The notes under the pieces are model-generated. The model saw only the letters and a list, made by a program, of their open reading frames with translations, was not told where the DNA came from and ran no database searches. A program made the position numbers and the translations under genes. A stretch of 64,000 nt of DNA from an uncultured Rhodospirillaceae bacterium (lineage in GTDB: Bacteria > Pseudomonadota > Alphaproteobacteria > Reyranellales > Reyranellaceae): positions 124,001 to 188,000 of the forward strand of contig CAMFGZ010000002.1 of assembly GCA_945952105.1 (NCBI GenBank), read 5' to 3'. This document shows, one piece after another, positions 33,669 through 42,941 of this stretch. Numbering within the stretch: the stretch's first letter is position 1; the number at the start of each line of letters is the position of its first letter.

Positions 33669-35759
33669 GTGAAAAACAACAAATCCCCCCTCATCTTGCT
33701 GGCGGCCCTTCTTGTGGCCAGCCCCGCCCTGGCCCAGACGGCGGCACCGACCACCGGCGTTCGGCGGCTTCCCGCCGATGCCGGCAAGGCGCCAGCCGCG
33801 TCTCCGTCGGCACCTTCCGTGCAGGACGGCAACACCGCGCCCGTCGCGACACCTCCTGCGGAATCCCAGCCCGCCACTGCCGCGAGGCCGTTGAACGCCG
33901 CCGAGGCTGCGGCCTTCGTCGCCGCCCTGAAGGCGATCGACGAGAATCGCTGGGCTGACGCACGCGCCGCCGTCGCCAACTTCCGCCATACCCTGCTCGA
34001 TCGCTACGTCGCCTGGAGCGTCCTGCGGGCGGCGCCCCGCACGGAGGCGAGCTTCGCAGACACCTGGCGTTTCCTGCGCGAGCAGCCCGACTGGCCCGAG
34101 CCCGAGGTGCTGCGCCGCCAGGCCGAGGAGCGGATCGGCCCCGAGACGCCGGCGACCGAGGTCGTCCGATATTTCACCGCCTTCCCGCCCCTCACCAGCA
34201 CCGGCCACATGCGCCGGCTGGAAGCGGCCAGCACGGCGGCGCCCGGAGAGGTCGCCCGCTTCGCGCGGGACACCTGGCAGAACGCGACCCTGCGCGGCTC
34301 CGACGAGAACGATTTCCTCAATCGCTACGCCCAGCTCCTGACAGGTCCCGACCAGATCGCGCGCTTCGACCGCATCTTCCGCGAGGGTCGCCATCAGGTC
34401 GCGCGCGATCTCGTGCCGAAGCTGCCGCCCGACTACCAGCCCGTCGCCAACGCCCGTCTTGCCATGGCCGCAAAGGCGGCCGATGCCGGCGCGTTGCTCA
34501 AGGCCCTGTCGCCCGCGCGCCTCAACGAGCCTCAGCTGCGCTTGGAGCGCATGCAATGGATCAGGCGCACCGGCACGCTCGACGAGGCCAAGGCCGCCCT
34601 TTCGGGAAACATTCCCAACCAGACCGATGCCTGGTGGAACGAGCGCAACGTCGTCGTGCGCGACCTGCTTGCCGCCAACCGGCCGGCCGACGCCTATGCC
34701 GTCGCGGCCAACCACGGCCTGACCAAGGGCGTTGCCTTTGCCGAGGGAGAATTCCTCGCGGGCTGGATCGCGCTGCGCCAGCTCAAGAAGCCCGCCGACG
34801 CGCTGAAGCATTTCTCGACGCTGTACGACGGCGTCTCGACCGACATCTCGAAGAGCCGCGGAGCCTACTGGCTGGCGCGTACCTACGAGGCGGCGAAGCA
34901 GACCAAGGACGCGAACGACTGGTATGCGCGCGCCGCCGGCTTCGGTCAGACCTTCTACGGCCAACTGGCCGCCAGGAAACTTCCCGGTGCAAGCGCCAGG
35001 CTGCCGGTCGATCCCGTGCCCACCGCCGCCGAGCAACAGGCGCTGGCCGGTCGGGAGCTGGCGACCATGGCGCGCTATCTCGGACAAGCCGGTGACTACG
35101 ACCGCGCGCGCCCCTTCCTCCTGCGCCTCGCCCGCGCGATCACGGCGCCGGGCGAAGTGGCATTGCTGTCGCAACTCGCACTTGAGCTCAAGCGGCCCGA
35201 CGTCGGCCTCACCGTGGCGCGCCGCGGCGCGGAAAACGGCGTCGTGCTGTTCGACGCGGCCTTCCCGATCGTCGATCTCGGCCCCACCGGTGCGGTCGAG
35301 CGCTCGCTGGCCCTCGCGCTCACCAAGCAGGAAAGTTCCTTCAATGCCGGCGCCGTCTCGAGTTCCGGCGCGCTCGGCCTGATGCAGCTTCTGCCCGGCA
35401 CGGCCCGTGACGTCGCGGGCCGCCTCAACGTGCCGTTCATCCAGGACAAGCTGACGCGCGATCCCGCCTACAACGTCCAGCTCGGCAGCCAGTATCTCGG
35501 CGAGATGCTGCAGCGCTTCGGTGGCTCCTACGAGATCGCGGCGGCCGCCTACAATGCCGGCCCCAACCGCGTGGCGCGCTGGCTCGAAGCGGGCAACGAC
35601 CCGCGAACGGGGAAGGTCGACATGGTCGACTGGATCGAGATGATCCCGTTCCGCGAGACCCGCAACTACGTGCAGCGCATCATGGAAGGCGTGAACGTTT
35701 ACCGTGAACGCCTGAACGGCCAGTTCAGGAGTGTTCCGCCGGCGACGGGACGGTCGTAG
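33669..35759 (+). CDS. slt: Soluble lytic murein transglycosylase
   Basis: 696 residues from a GTG start at 33669 giving signal peptide VKNNKSPLILLAALLVASPALAQ. A Pro/Ala/Thr-rich segment (about 30-75) precedes a long superhelical U-shaped domain of Slt70 type (about 80-520). The C-terminal lysozyme-like domain has catalytic Glu555 (LTKQESSFNAGAVSSSGALG), the LMQLLPGTA motif and AAAYNAGPNRVARW. It cleaves the MurNAc-GlcNAc bond to 1,6-anhydro products in the periplasm. It diverges from dapA. Confidence 0.94.
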   Translation: MKNNKSPLILLAALLVASPALAQTAAPTTGVRRLPADAGKAPAASPSAPSVQDGNTAPVATPPAESQPATAARPLNAAEAAAFVAALKAIDENRWADARAAVANFRHTLLDRYVAWSVLRAAPRTEASFADTWRFLREQPDWPEPEVLRRQAEERIGPETPATEVVRYFTAFPPLTSTGHMRRLEAASTAAPGEVARFARDTWQNATLRGSDENDFLNRYAQLLTGPDQIARFDRIFREGRHQVARDLVPKLPPDYQPVANARLAMAAKAADAGALLKALSPARLNEPQLRLERMQWIRRTGTLDEAKAALSGNIPNQTDAWWNERNVVVRDLLAANRPADAYAVAANHGLTKGVAFAEGEFLAGWIALRQLKKPADALKHFSTLYDGVSTDISKSRGAYWLARTYEAAKQTKDANDWYARAAGFGQTFYGQLAARKLPGASARLPVDPVPTAAEQQALAGRELATMARYLGQAGDYDRARPFLLRLARAITAPGEVALLSQLALELKRPDVGLTVARRGAENGVVLFDAAFPIVDLGPTGAVERSLALALTKQESSFNAGAVSSSGALGLMQLLPGTARDVAGRLNVPFIQDKLTRDPAYNVQLGSQYLGEMLQRFGGSYEIAAAAYNAGPNRVARWLEAGNDPRTGKVDMVDWIEMIPFRETRNYVQRIMEGVNVYRERLNGQFRSVPPATGRS

Positions 35760-35800
35760 GTCAAGGGCGCTTCGCCGGAAACGTCCGGCCTGGGATGGCG

Positions 35801-35814
35801 TTGATCTGCCTCAA
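35801..35814. promoter_or_regulatory. Candidate FNR/FixK-type box upstream of trxC
   Basis: TTGATCTGCCTCAA fits TTGA-N6-TCAA, the alphaproteobacterial FNR/FixK half-site arrangement. Its centre is about 56 bases before the trxC ATG, a position compatible with class II activation. No regulator of this family is encoded in the window. Confidence 0.5.
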
Positions 35815-35863
35815 AGGCCGCCGTCCCATTCGACTGCATCGTGAATTGAATGCGAGGTACGTC

Positions 35864-36310
35864 ATGACCGATACCCTGCTCGTCGCCTGTCCCAGCTGCA
35901 GCACGCTGAACCGCTTTCCCCGGGTGAAACTGGATGCAGGAAGCGCCGGCAAATGCGGCCAGTGCGGCGCTCCGCTTTTCGACGCTCATCCCGTCACCCT
36001 CGAAGCCGGCAACTTCGAAGCTCATGCCGGCAAGGCTGATCTGCCGCTGTTGGTGGACTTCTGGGCGCCGTGGTGCGGCCCCTGCAAAGCCATGGCGCCG
36101 CAATTCGAAAAGGCGGCAGCACGCCTCGAACCCGCCGTCCGCCTGGCCAAGGTGAACACGGACGATCAGCAGGAACTCGCGCAACGGTTCGGTATCCAGG
36201 GCATCCCGACGATGATCCTGTTCCGCCACGGAAAGGAAGTCGCCCGGCAGTCGGGAGCCATGGACGCAGGCACCATCGAACGCTGGACGCTCGACGCGCT
36301 TGTCAGGTGA
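35864..36310 (+). CDS. trxC: Thioredoxin 2 (TrxC)
   Basis: 148 residues. The N-terminal zinc finger uses Cys9/Cys12 (CPSC) and Cys31/Cys34 (CGQC), which distinguishes TrxC from TrxA. The thioredoxin fold has redox pair Cys71-Gly-Pro-Cys74 (FWAPWCGPCK) and the cis-Pro segment GIPTMILF. It is a cytoplasmic disulfide reductase usually linked to oxidative stress. ATG 35864 starts right at the zinc finger; an in-frame ATG at 35795 would add an implausible leader through the TTGA-N6-TCAA box. Confidence 0.95.
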   Translation: MTDTLLVACPSCSTLNRFPRVKLDAGSAGKCGQCGAPLFDAHPVTLEAGNFEAHAGKADLPLLVDFWAPWCGPCKAMAPQFEKAAARLEPAVRLAKVNTDDQQELAQRFGIQGIPTMILFRHGKEVARQSGAMDAGTIERWTLDALVR

Positions 36311-36346
36311 TGACGCTGCGGCCGAGCTGCCGAAACATGCCTGCAG

Positions 36347-37312
36347 CTATCCCGCGATGCGCTCGACGACTGCGGCCGGCAGCGGCCCCTTTGTCACCGC
36401 CGCGATCGCCTCTTCGAGGTGCTGGATGGTCGAATAGCCGACCAGCATCGTCGACACGTTCGGGTGCGAGATCACGAAGCGTTCGCCGAGTTCGGTGAGG
36501 CTGCCCGCAGCGCCTTCCTTGACGAGCGGTTCGAGTTGCCGGGCGCGCGCCACGTCGCCCGCGAAGTCCGGGGCCGAACCGATCGGCGGGACCTGCTGCT
36601 GCGCCAGCGGATGACGGTCGGTGGTCCCGGCGAGCGCGCCCCCCGCCAGGGCGCGTATAATAATCGTGCCCATGTCGGCGGTCCTGGCGCGGTCGAGCAG
36701 GCGGCCATAGTCGAGGCCGGGGATGCCCTTGGGCATCGGGCCGCCGGCGCTGGGGTTCAACGCGTTGTAGACGACCTGCACCGTGTCGAAGAGCTTGGAG
36801 TCGACGGCCTTCAGGAGCGCGGCGGGTTCGCCCACGCCGCTGAAGCCTATGAAGCGCGTCTTGCCCTGCTTGCGCAGCTTCTCCAGGGCAGGCACCACCT
36901 CGTTCAACGCGATCTCGACATCTAGATTGTCGCCGCCATCGCTGGTCGTCAGCGGATTGTGGAGTTGCAGCAGGTCGACATGGTCGCGGCCCATGCGCCT
37001 CAGGCTCTCCTCGGTCGACCGGGTGACGAGGCCCGCGACGTCGGCGCGATCCGCGGCTGTCAGCCGGAACTTGGTGCCGACGACGACATCGGCCTTCAAC
37101 GTCTTCAGCACACGACCGAGGTTCTTCTCAGATTCGCCATCGCCGTATTTCGCGGCCGTGTCGAAATAGTTGACACCGGCCTCGATCGCCCGCGCCACGG
37201 CGCGCTCCTGGTCGTTCGCCGCGCCCTTGGTGAAAAGGCCGCCCACCGCGCCGGCGCCATAGCCCAGCACCGAGACTTCGAGGCCCGTCCGGCCAAGCCT
37301 GCGCTTCTGCAT
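36347..37312 (-). CDS. Aldo/keto reductase
   Basis: 321-residue TIM-barrel NAD(P)H-dependent oxidoreductase. The catalytic tetrad is visible as Asp and Tyr in YFDTAAKYGDGESEKNLG, Lys in VVVGTKF and His in LLQLHNP. It starts MQKRRLGRTGLEVSVLGYGAG at 37312. It resembles the L-galactose dehydrogenase/YghZ-like branch. It follows the YdhR-like gene by 16 bases, suggesting a two-gene operon, and converges with trxC. Confidence 0.92.
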   Translation of the reverse strand: MQKRRLGRTGLEVSVLGYGAGAVGGLFTKGAANDQERAVARAIEAGVNYFDTAAKYGDGESEKNLGRVLKTLKADVVVGTKFRLTAADRADVAGLVTRSTEESLRRMGRDHVDLLQLHNPLTTSDGGDNLDVEIALNEVVPALEKLRKQGKTRFIGFSGVGEPAALLKAVDSKLFDTVQVVYNALNPSAGGPMPKGIPGLDYGRLLDRARTADMGTIIIRALAGGALAGTTDRHPLAQQQVPPIGSAPDFAGDVARARQLEPLVKEGAAGSLTELGERFVISHPNVSTMLVGYSTIQHLEEAIAAVTKGPLPAAVVERIAG

Positions 37313-37328
37313 CTCTTCCTCCCGTGTG

Positions 37329-37640
37329 TCAGCCGTCGACGCGCACCTGGCTCGTCTCGTTGTCCACCACGACATGGTTGTCATAGTAGGTGACGGTGGG
37401 TTTGGCGCCGAACGCCTTCTCCATGCGCGTCTCCCATTCCGGCGTGTACCAGGAACGCGCGGCCGCCTCCGATTCCCACAGGTAGACACCGCCGCCGCCC
37501 GCCTCGCCGTTCAGATAGTATTTTCGCAACAGACCCTTGGCGCCCAGCGCGGTGTACGTGAGTGCGGACTTCCGCGCGGCCTCGACGGCTGCTTCCCGCG
37601 GCCGCTTGGACATGGGGATTTGAACGATGGCGACGAACAT
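37329..37640 (-). CDS. YdhR-like dimeric alpha/beta-barrel protein (putative monooxygenase)
   Basis: 103 residues starting MFVAIVQIPMSKR. The segment KYYLNGEAGGGGVYLWESEAAARSW matches the GGIYLF-x-E-xAxA pattern of YdhR/antibiotic-biosynthesis-monooxygenase-like ferredoxin folds. These small proteins are dimers with uncertain chemistry; catalysis is not proven. It is probably co-transcribed with the downstream aldo/keto reductase and diverges from the haloacid dehalogenase across 40 bases. Confidence 0.8.
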   Translation of the reverse strand: MFVAIVQIPMSKRPREAAVEAARKSALTYTALGAKGLLRKYYLNGEAGGGGVYLWESEAAARSWYTPEWETRMEKAFGAKPTVTYYDNHVVVDNETSQVRVDG

Positions 37641-37680
37641 GCTTGGTAGCCTACGGTCTACGTCCCCGTGGAGCAATTGA

Positions 37681-38370
37681 ATGGGCGCCCCTCTGCCCCG
37701 CATCGAAATGTGCGTCTTCGACGCCTACGGCACGCTGTTCGACTTCAATTCCGCCGTGGCGCGGCATCGCGCAGCCGTCGGGCCTTCTACCGACACGCTG
37801 TCGGAGATGTGGCGCCAGAAGCAGATCCAGTACACCTGGCTGCGCAATGCCATGGGCACATATGCGCCGTTCTGGCAGGTGACGGGCGAAGCGCTCGATC
37901 ATTGCCTTGCTGCGCACCGCATTGCCGACCCAGCGGTGCGCGAGAAGCTGATGGGCTCCTACCTGGCGCTCGATCCTTTCCCTGAAGCTCCCGGCATGCT
38001 GGCCTGCCTGTCACGCGCCGGCATGCGGAGCGCGATCCTGTCCAATGGCAATCCCGGCATGCTCGATCCGATGGTCGCGGCCTCCGGGCTCGCCGACCGG
38101 TTCGAGGTGGTGCTGAGCGTCGACGAGGTCGGCGTGTTCAAGCCAGACCCGCGCGTCTATCGCCTCGTCGAGACACGCTGCGGCGTGCCTCCCGACAAAG
38201 TGTGCTTCCTTTCGTCGAACTGCTGGGACGCCCACGGCGCCGCGCAGTTCGGCTTCCGTACTGTCTGGGTGAACCGCAGCGGCGCGCCCGACGACAGGCT
38301 GCCGGGCGCGCTGGCGGCCCAGATACGCGACCTTTCCGACCTCCCCGACCTGATTGGTGTTCCACGATGA
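37681..38370 (+). CDS. Haloacid dehalogenase type II family hydrolase
   Basis: 229-residue HAD superfamily protein. The nucleophile is Asp14 in CVFDAYGTLFD, motif II is ILSNGNPGML, Lys is in GVFKPDPRVY, and the acidic motif region is CFLSSNCWDAHGA. The FDAYGTL and SSNxWD motifs are characteristic of (S)-2-haloacid dehalogenases, which hydrolyse 2-halo acids to 2-hydroxy acids. The stop overlaps the start of the threonine dehydratase gene (ATGA at 38367-38370). Confidence 0.92.
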   Translation: MGAPLPRIEMCVFDAYGTLFDFNSAVARHRAAVGPSTDTLSEMWRQKQIQYTWLRNAMGTYAPFWQVTGEALDHCLAAHRIADPAVREKLMGSYLALDPFPEAPGMLACLSRAGMRSAILSNGNPGMLDPMVAASGLADRFEVVLSVDEVGVFKPDPRVYRLVETRCGVPPDKVCFLSSNCWDAHGAAQFGFRTVWVNRSGAPDDRLPGALAAQIRDLSDLPDLIGVPR

Positions 38371-39362
38371 GTACGCTTCCCACTTTCGCCGACGTCCAGG
38401 CCGCGGCCCGCCGCCTCGAAGGCGTGACTCTCCGCACGCCGCTGCTCGAGAACGAACGCGTCAACCGAAGACTGGGTGGCCGGCTGTTCCTCAAGGCCGA
38501 GTGCCTGCAGCGCACCGGGTCGTTCAAGCTGCGTGGCGCCTACAATTTCCTCGCCTCGATGACCAAGGCCGATCGCGACAAGGGCGTCGTCGGCTGGTCG
38601 TCGGGCAATCATGCGCAAGGGCTGGCCGAAGCGGCGCGCCTGCTGGGCGTCAAGGCCACCATCGTGATGCCGGCCGACGCGCCCGCGCTCAAGGTCGCCA
38701 ATACGCGGGCGAGCGGCGCCGAGGTCGTTCTCTACGACCGCGTGAAGGACAGTCGCGAGGAGATCGGCCAGGGGATCGCCGCCAGGACGGGCGCCACCAT
38801 CGTACCGCCCTATGACCATCCCTGGATCCTGACCGGCCAGGGCACCGCGGGCATCGAGATCGCCGAACAGGCCAAGGCCATCGGAGTAACGCTCGACGCC
38901 GTCGCGACCCCCTGCTCCGGCGGCGGGCTGGCGACAGGCGTTGCGCTGGGCGTCAGGGGCATCAGCCCGACGACCACCGTTCATGCCGGCGAGCCCGCCG
39001 GGTTCGACGATCTCGCCCGCTCGCTGGCATCGGGAACGAAGCAGAAGAACGAAAAGCTCTCGGGTTCGATCTGCGACGCGCTGCTGGCGCCGACGCCGGG
39101 CGACGTCACCTTTCCGCTGGCGCAGAAGGTGCTCGGACCGGGCCTCGTCGTGACGGACGAGGAGGTGCTGGACGCAATGGAACTGGCCTTCCGCGAGTTC
39201 AAGCTGGTGGTCGAACCGGGCGGCGCGGTGGCGCTGGCCGCCGCACTTACGGGCAGGTTGCCTGTGAAGGATCGCGTCGTCGCCGTCGTCTGCTCGGGTG
39301 GCAATGTCGACCACGCGACTTTCAAGCGGGCGCTCGATCGCGCGGGCCGCAACAGTCCATGA
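38367..39362 (+). CDS. Threonine/serine dehydratase (catabolic type)
   Basis: 331-residue fold-type II PLP enzyme. The Schiff-base Lys lies in LQRTGSFKLRGAYN, the phosphate-binding glycine loop in TPCSGGGLATGVALG, and VVCSGGNVDH is near the end. There is no C-terminal ACT domain, so it is not the isoleucine-inhibited IlvA form. Catabolic threonine or serine ammonia-lyase, or hydroxyaspartate dehydratase, are the options. The start ATG overlaps the HAD stop, and its own stop overlaps the cyclase start (ATGA at 39359-39362). Confidence 0.9.
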   Translation: MSTLPTFADVQAAARRLEGVTLRTPLLENERVNRRLGGRLFLKAECLQRTGSFKLRGAYNFLASMTKADRDKGVVGWSSGNHAQGLAEAARLLGVKATIVMPADAPALKVANTRASGAEVVLYDRVKDSREEIGQGIAARTGATIVPPYDHPWILTGQGTAGIEIAEQAKAIGVTLDAVATPCSGGGLATGVALGVRGISPTTTVHAGEPAGFDDLARSLASGTKQKNEKLSGSICDALLAPTPGDVTFPLAQKVLGPGLVVTDEEVLDAMELAFREFKLVVEPGGAVALAAALTGRLPVKDRVVAVVCSGGNVDHATFKRALDRAGRNSP

Positions 39363-40411
39363 GGATATCGCGGCGCAACCGCCGCGAATGGCGGGTCATC
39401 TTCTGGATCAGCTTGATCAGTGCGGCGATCAGCGCCTATTTCGGCCAGGCCGTGGCGCCGGCTGACGAGCCGCCGATGCGGGGCGCTCTGCAGGGCGTCC
39501 TCACCTCCTTTCTGATCGGCACGCCGATCATATTCTTCGAGGTGCGACGGGCGCGCATCGATGCGCTGGGCTGGATGCGGCGCCTGCCGCTCGCCGGCTA
39601 CTTCCTCGTCAAGGTCATGTTCTACTGTGTCGTCATCCTTGCCGGCCTGATCCTGTCGCGCCTGCTGATGTCGATCGGAACGTCCCAGCCCGTCGTCTTC
39701 GATTCGGTCTTTCGCAATTCGATCCTGTTCTCCGTCGGCATGTCGGTGGTGGGCAACCTCGTCGTGGAGACGGGACGCCTGCTCGGCTTCGGCACGCTGA
39801 AGAACCTGCTGATCGGACGCTACGCCCGCCCCAGACAGGAACAGAAGGCCTTCCTTCTGATCGACATGAAGGATTCGACGGGGCTTGCGGAGAAGCTCGG
39901 CGCGATCCGCTTCCACGAGTTGCTCAACGCCTTCTTCCGAGACATCGCCGACGCCGCACTGGAATGCGACGCGGAGATCCACAAATACGTCGGCGACGAG
40001 GCGATCCTGACATGGCCTGCCGGCCCCGCGCTGAACGAGGGCGACTGTCTCACCTGCCCGTTCCTCGCCCGCGACTTCATGGTCCGCAACGCAGCGCGTT
40101 ACCGCGACAGGTTCGGCATCGTCCCCGAGTTCCGGGCAGCCCTTCATTGCGGGGAGATCGTCGCCGGCGAGATCGGCGATGTGCGCCGCGAGGTTGCCTA
40201 TGTCGGCGACACGCTGAACGTCGCCGCGCGACTGCTCGAGGCCTCAAAGACCCTTCGCCGCGACGTGCTGGTCTCGGCAGAATTGCTGGCGCTCGTTCGA
40301 CTTCCTTCCGGATTGCAGGCCGAGCCTTTGCCGACCCTGTCGATCCGAGGCCGCGACGCGCCGCTGGCGATCGCCGCGCTATCGCTGCGCGTCGGCCAGG
40401 ATCAGGTCTGA
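39359..40411 (+). CDS. Membrane-anchored class III adenylate cyclase
   Basis: 350 residues. Four hydrophobic segments (about 13-32, 47-61, 81-103, 118-136) precede a cytoplasmic cyclase domain (about 160-325). Metal-binding Asp169 (LLIDMKDST) and Asp213 (HKYVGDEAILTW), adenine-selecting Lys209 and Asp284, and transition-state Asn287 and Arg291 (GDTLNVAARL) are present, so ATP cyclisation is predicted. It is translationally coupled to the threonine dehydratase. Its last 33 bases overlap the 3' end of the convergent GMC oxidoreductase gene. This is the second cAMP-producing enzyme of the window. Confidence 0.92.
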   Translation: MRISRRNRREWRVIFWISLISAAISAYFGQAVAPADEPPMRGALQGVLTSFLIGTPIIFFEVRRARIDALGWMRRLPLAGYFLVKVMFYCVVILAGLILSRLLMSIGTSQPVVFDSVFRNSILFSVGMSVVGNLVVETGRLLGFGTLKNLLIGRYARPRQEQKAFLLIDMKDSTGLAEKLGAIRFHELLNAFFRDIADAALECDAEIHKYVGDEAILTWPAGPALNEGDCLTCPFLARDFMVRNAARYRDRFGIVPEFRAALHCGEIVAGEIGDVRREVAYVGDTLNVAARLLEASKTLRRDVLVSAELLALVRLPSGLQAEPLPTLSIRGRDAPLAIAALSLRVGQDQV

Positions 40412-41977
40412 GGCCTTCTCGCCGATCATCATGCAGGCGGCATTGGTGTTGCCCGACACCAGCGTCGGCATCACGGACGCATCGGCGACGCGCAAGCCCT
40501 TGATCCCATGCACCCTGAGCTGAGGATCGACCACCGAGAGAGCGTCGTGCCCCATGCGGCAGGTGCCGACCGGGTGATAGGCCGACTGGCCCTCCCGTCG
40601 CGCATAGTCGAGGAAATCCTCGTCCGACCAGACCTCGACTCCCGGCAGCATTTCGTCGGTGATGATGCGGCCCAGTGCCGAGCTGCGCGCCAATAGCCGC
40701 TCGAACTTTCCGGCGGCGATGACCGCCTGCCGGTCGGTCTCGGTCGACAGGTAATTGGCCACGATCGCCGGGGGCGTCGCGGCGTCGCGCGAAGTGATCC
40801 GGATGTGACCGCGGCTCTCGGGGCGAGACTGGTTGGCGAGGATCGTAAAGCCGGAAAAGGGATGCGGCCCTTCGTCCATGCGATCGACCGACCAGGGGAA
40901 GAAATGGATCTGGGTGTCGGGCTCCGCGGACTGCGGCAGGAGCTTCACGAAGGCGCCTGCGAAGGCCGGCATCGCCGTAAGCGGCCCGACCCGCGCCAGG
41001 GCATAGAGGAACGCGGCGCTTAGGCGCCGGGGGAACGTGCTGAAGTCGTCGTTCAGCGACAGCCGCCACCATGTCTTGTAGGTCGAGCGGACGCAGAAAT
41101 GATCCTGCAGGTCCTCCCCCACGCCCGGCAGGTCGCGGACGACGGGAATGCCAAGCGACGAGAGATGGGCGCCGGCACCGATGCCCGAGAGCTGGAGGAT
41201 CTGCGGCGAGCCCACGGCGCCGGCGCTCAGGATGACCTCGCGCCGCGCCCGCGCGATCCGGCTCCTGCCGCGATCGCTGAAGGCGATGCCAACGGCGCGG
41301 CCGCCCTCGATCAACACGCGTTCGACGAGAGCCCTGGTCACGACCTTGCAGTTGGCGCGGCGACGGGCGGGCGCGATATAGGCTCGCCTCGTCGAATTGC
41401 GCCGGCCATCGCTCGCCGTCGCGTGATAGTAGCCGGCACCGATCTGCTCGGGGCCGTTGAAGTCGTCGTTAGAATCGAGACCGACCTCGGTGCAGGCCGC
41501 GAGGAAGGTGTCGCCCAGCTCGTTGGAATAATCCTTTTGGGTGATCTTCACCGGCCCGCTGCCGCCGCGAAGTGCGGTTTCGCCGTCCGCGTACCCTTCG
41601 AGGCGCCGAAAATACGGCAGGCAGTCCTCGAACGACCAACCCTCGTTGCCCATCTGGCGCCACTGGTCGTAATCGGAGGCTAGCCCGCGGACGTAGACCA
41701 TGCCGTTGATGGCGCTGGAGCCGCCGATCACCTTGCCGCGTGGCCAGTAGATACGGCGGCCCCCCAACTCGGGCTCGGCCTGGGTCCGGAATTTCCAGTT
41801 CACGGCCGGGTCGAGGAAGGTTTTGGCGAAACCCGCCGGAATCGACAGCCAGGGGCTCTTAGCGTCGGGGCCAGCTTCGAGCAGCAGGACGGAATAACGT
41901 CCCCCCGCTGTCAGCCGGTCGACGATCGGGCCGCCGGAGGACCCCGCCCCTACGACGACGAAATCGAACTCATCCAT
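40379..41977 (-). CDS. GMC-family FAD alcohol dehydrogenase (choline dehydrogenase-like)
   Basis: 532-residue glucose-methanol-choline oxidoreductase that oxidises a primary alcohol to the aldehyde. The FAD motif FVVVGAGSSGGPIVDRL is at the N-terminus, GMC signature 1 is around WPRGKVIGGSSAINGMVYVRG, and signature 2 ILSAGAVGSPQILQLSGIG. The active-site His is in SAYHPVGTCRMG and the second His/Asn position in SGNTNAACM. Its ATG overlaps the livM stop by 8 bases, so it is the distal gene of the transporter operon. The 3' end overlaps the convergent cyclase gene by 33 bases. No signal peptide is seen; it is probably cytoplasmic. Confidence 0.93.
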   Translation of the reverse strand: MDEFDFVVVGAGSSGGPIVDRLTAGGRYSVLLLEAGPDAKSPWLSIPAGFAKTFLDPAVNWKFRTQAEPELGGRRIYWPRGKVIGGSSAINGMVYVRGLASDYDQWRQMGNEGWSFEDCLPYFRRLEGYADGETALRGGSGPVKITQKDYSNELGDTFLAACTEVGLDSNDDFNGPEQIGAGYYHATASDGRRNSTRRAYIAPARRRANCKVVTRALVERVLIEGGRAVGIAFSDRGRSRIARARREVILSAGAVGSPQILQLSGIGAGAHLSSLGIPVVRDLPGVGEDLQDHFCVRSTYKTWWRLSLNDDFSTFPRRLSAAFLYALARVGPLTAMPAFAGAFVKLLPQSAEPDTQIHFFPWSVDRMDEGPHPFSGFTILANQSRPESRGHIRITSRDAATPPAIVANYLSTETDRQAVIAAGKFERLLARSSALGRIITDEMLPGVEVWSDEDFLDYARREGQSAYHPVGTCRMGHDALSVVDPQLRVHGIKGLRVADASVMPTLVSGNTNAACMMIGEKASDLILADAQR

Positions 41978-42941
41978 CCTTGTGCTTGCTAGGCGACTTC
42001 AGCCACGCGAGCAAGCTGCCGAGGATGCCTTTGGGGAGGAAGATGATGAACAGGACCAGCAGGACGCCGTAGACCAGATTGTCCCAGCCCACCGCCTTCG
42101 TCCCGAAGCCGATGCGCAGCACCTCGGCCAGCAGGATCGTGATGACGGCGCCGACGGTCGGTCCCAGCGCCACGTAGATGCCCCCCACGACGGCCGCGAA
42201 GACCATCTGCAGGGAGACTGCGATTCCACTCACCGTGTCGGGCGAGATGAACATCTGGTACTGGCCATAGAGGGCTCCGGCCATCGCGGTCATGACGGCG
42301 CTGAGCACGGTTATGCGCAATTTCTCGGCCGTCACGTTGACGCCCGCCGCGGCGGCAGCGTCCTCGTCCTCCGAGATCGCCTCCATGGCGTAGCGGCTCA
42401 TGCTGCGGTCGATCCAGTACCAGATCGCAAGGCCCCCGGCCCAGATCCCGAGGGCGATCAGGTACCAGACGACCTTGTCGTCGAACTGCAGGGCCAGGAT
42501 ATGGCTCCCCTTGGTCCGCTCCGGCGTGTAGCCCAGCGAGCCGCCGGTATAGTCGCGGGTGGCGATGATGATCTGCAGCACGATGCCCGAGAGGGCCAGG
42601 GTCACCAGCGCGAAATAATGGCCGGTGATGCGGAAGCGGAAGCAGGGATAGGCAACGACCAGCGCCAGGGCGCCGGCGCACAGCATGGCCGCCGGGATGC
42701 CGATCCAGGGCGAGACACCGAGATGGTTCCACAACAGCGCCGTGACATAGGCGCCGACACCCATGAATCCGCCGTGACCGAGCGACACCAGGCCGAACCG
42801 TCCCATCATCGACCACGATGTGTAGGCGAACGACCAGATGAGGATCAGCACCAGGATGTGCAGATGGTAAGGGTCGCGGTACACGAAGGGCAGCGCGACA
42901 AGCGCCGCCAGGCCGATGCCCCAGGCCAGTTGCTTGCTCAT
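41970..42941 (-). CDS. livM: Branched-chain amino acid-type ABC permease LivM
   Basis: 323-residue membrane permease with about ten helices. The LivM/LivH signature lies in GLVSLGHGGFMGVGAYVTALL and the coupling loop region RSMSRYAMEAISEDEDAAAAAGVNV. The start ATG at 42941 overlaps the livH stop (ATGA). It pairs with LivH as the transmembrane channel. The substrate need not be an amino acid: Liv-type systems also import amides, urea and aromatic or other carboxylates. Confidence 0.92.
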   Translation of the reverse strand: MSKQLAWGIGLAALVALPFVYRDPYHLHILVLILIWSFAYTSWSMMGRFGLVSLGHGGFMGVGAYVTALLWNHLGVSPWIGIPAAMLCAGALALVVAYPCFRFRITGHYFALVTLALSGIVLQIIIATRDYTGGSLGYTPERTKGSHILALQFDDKVVWYLIALGIWAGGLAIWYWIDRSMSRYAMEAISEDEDAAAAAGVNVTAEKLRITVLSAVMTAMAGALYGQYQMFISPDTVSGIAVSLQMVFAAVVGGIYVALGPTVGAVITILLAEVLRIGFGTKAVGWDNLVYGVLLVLFIIFLPKGILGSLLAWLKSPSKHKDG

